From Eubacteriales bacterium (GTDB taxonomy: Bacteria; Bacillota_A; Clostridia; Christensenellales; Aristaeellaceae): a stretch of 5,556 bases of DNA. The stretch lies in NCBI GenBank assembly GCA_029974855.1, contig JARKQO010000363.1, forward strand, positions 1 through 5,556, written 5' to 3'. This document shows positions 5,344 through 5,556 of this stretch, one piece after another. Position 1 is the first letter of the stretch. Each line of letters begins with the position of its first letter. The translations under genes and the position numbers were made by a program. Under the pieces are notes generated by a model. That model made no database searches. It saw only the letters and a list, made by a program, of their open reading frames with translations, and was not told where the DNA came from.

Positions 5344-5372
5344 AGTATATCCTCAAATTGATGATCCATCAA
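5344..5372 (-). promoter_or_regulatory. promoter of the HD-domain gene
   Basis: On the minus strand: -35 TTGATG (5372-5367), a 17-bp spacer and -10 TATACT (5349-5344), placing the start near 5337 and a 5' UTR of about 48 nt. The -35 box is one arm of the palindrome at 5358-5372. Confidence 0.6.
5358..5372. promoter_or_regulatory. palindrome overlapping the HD promoter -35, possible operator
   Basis: TTGATG-ATC-CATCAA is a perfect 6+3+6 inverted repeat that covers the -35 hexamer and the start of the spacer. A dimeric repressor bound there would block RNA polymerase. No regulator gene lies nearby, and the palindrome could be chance. Confidence 0.35.
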
Positions 5373-5423
5373 GAACATCCCTCCTGGCCCAGCGGCCCAA
5401 CGACCCCCGCCCCATACAATAAA

Positions 5424-5449
5424 CCCACCCCTGAATTTTCAAGGGTGGG
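5424..5449 (-). terminator. intrinsic terminator after tRNA-Leu (repeat copy B)
   Basis: On the minus strand, CCCACCC-T-TGA pairs with TCA-G-GGGTGGG (11 bp with one G-U, AAAT loop), followed by TTTATTGT. It starts 5 nt past the tRNA CCA end, as expected for a tRNA terminator. It is a second copy of the element at 4701-4726. Confidence 0.8.
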
Positions 5450-5454
5450 CTGTT

Positions 5455-5541
5455 TGGTGCGGCCAAGAGGACTTGAACCTCCATGAAGAAACCTTCACTA
5501 GAACCTGAATCTAGCGCGTCTGCCAATTCCGCCATGGCCGC
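5455..5541 (-). tRNA. tRNA-Leu (anticodon CAG)
   Basis: An 87-nt class II tRNA with CCA encoded. Acceptor stem GCGGCCA/TGGCCGC with discriminator A; anticodon stem CTAGA/TCTAG around loop TTCAGGT gives anticodon CAG, reading CUG; the long variable arm (TGAAGGTTTCTTCA) is typical of tRNA-Leu; T-arm GGAGG-TTCAAGT-CCTCT. CUG is used often in the neighbouring genes. The promoter lies beyond the window edge. Confidence 0.96.
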
Positions 5542-5556
5542 ATGGGGAAGGGATCA

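Noticed and set aside
1..5556. CRISPR array, insertion sequence or prophage attachment site.
   Set aside because: No regularly spaced direct repeats, transposase or integrase motifs were seen. The tRNA 3' end is intact, but no duplicate of it is visible in the window.

Overview
The window looks like a chromosomal segment of a GC-rich, low-abundance-of-spacer Firmicute, most likely a gut-type Clostridia member. The support is strong purine-rich Shine-Dalgarno sites before nearly every gene, a fructose-type PTS, an Erm methyltransferase with a Bacillus-like inducible leader, a secreted family 11 xylanase, and a tRNA with its CCA end encoded. The exact taxon cannot be read from the sequence. No transposase, integrase or other mobile-element gene is visible.

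Plus strand, left half. Positions 1-1544 hold the end of a PTS EIIA-EIIB protein (cut by the window edge) and, overlapping it by 4 nt, the membrane EIIC subunit. The 232-nt gap after it carries a consensus sigma-A-type promoter and a structured leader for an erm gene (23S rRNA adenine-N6 methyltransferase, 1777-2577). The leader encodes a 9-residue peptide, MCASMRIRS, whose Arg-Ile-Arg sits at the same residue numbers (6-8) as Arg-Leu-Arg in the ErmD/ErmK-type leader. Its stop codon abuts the 5' arm of an intrinsic terminator, and the start of the leader can pair perfectly over 12 bp with the erm ribosome-binding site. I read this as a macrolide-sensing switch that controls both transcription and translation; this is the most interesting part of the window. 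A DJ-1/PfpI-superfamily gene (2675-3256) follows on the same strand.

Minus strand, right half. A tRNA-Leu(CAG) gene with its terminator, an HD-domain phosphohydrolase gene with its own promoter, and a secreted GH11 xylanase with a C-terminal CBM9-like module (4573-3269), also with its own promoter, all read leftward. The xylanase converges on the DJ-1/PfpI gene with only 12 nt between the stop codons. The terminators after the tRNA and after the HD gene are two copies of one 39-nt element that differ by a compensatory base-pair change.

Functionally, the window combines sugar uptake (PTS), extracellular xylan degradation (xylanase), drug resistance (erm) and probable stress/housekeeping functions (DJ-1/PfpI, HD). 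Apart from the PTS pair, nothing shows that these genes act together.
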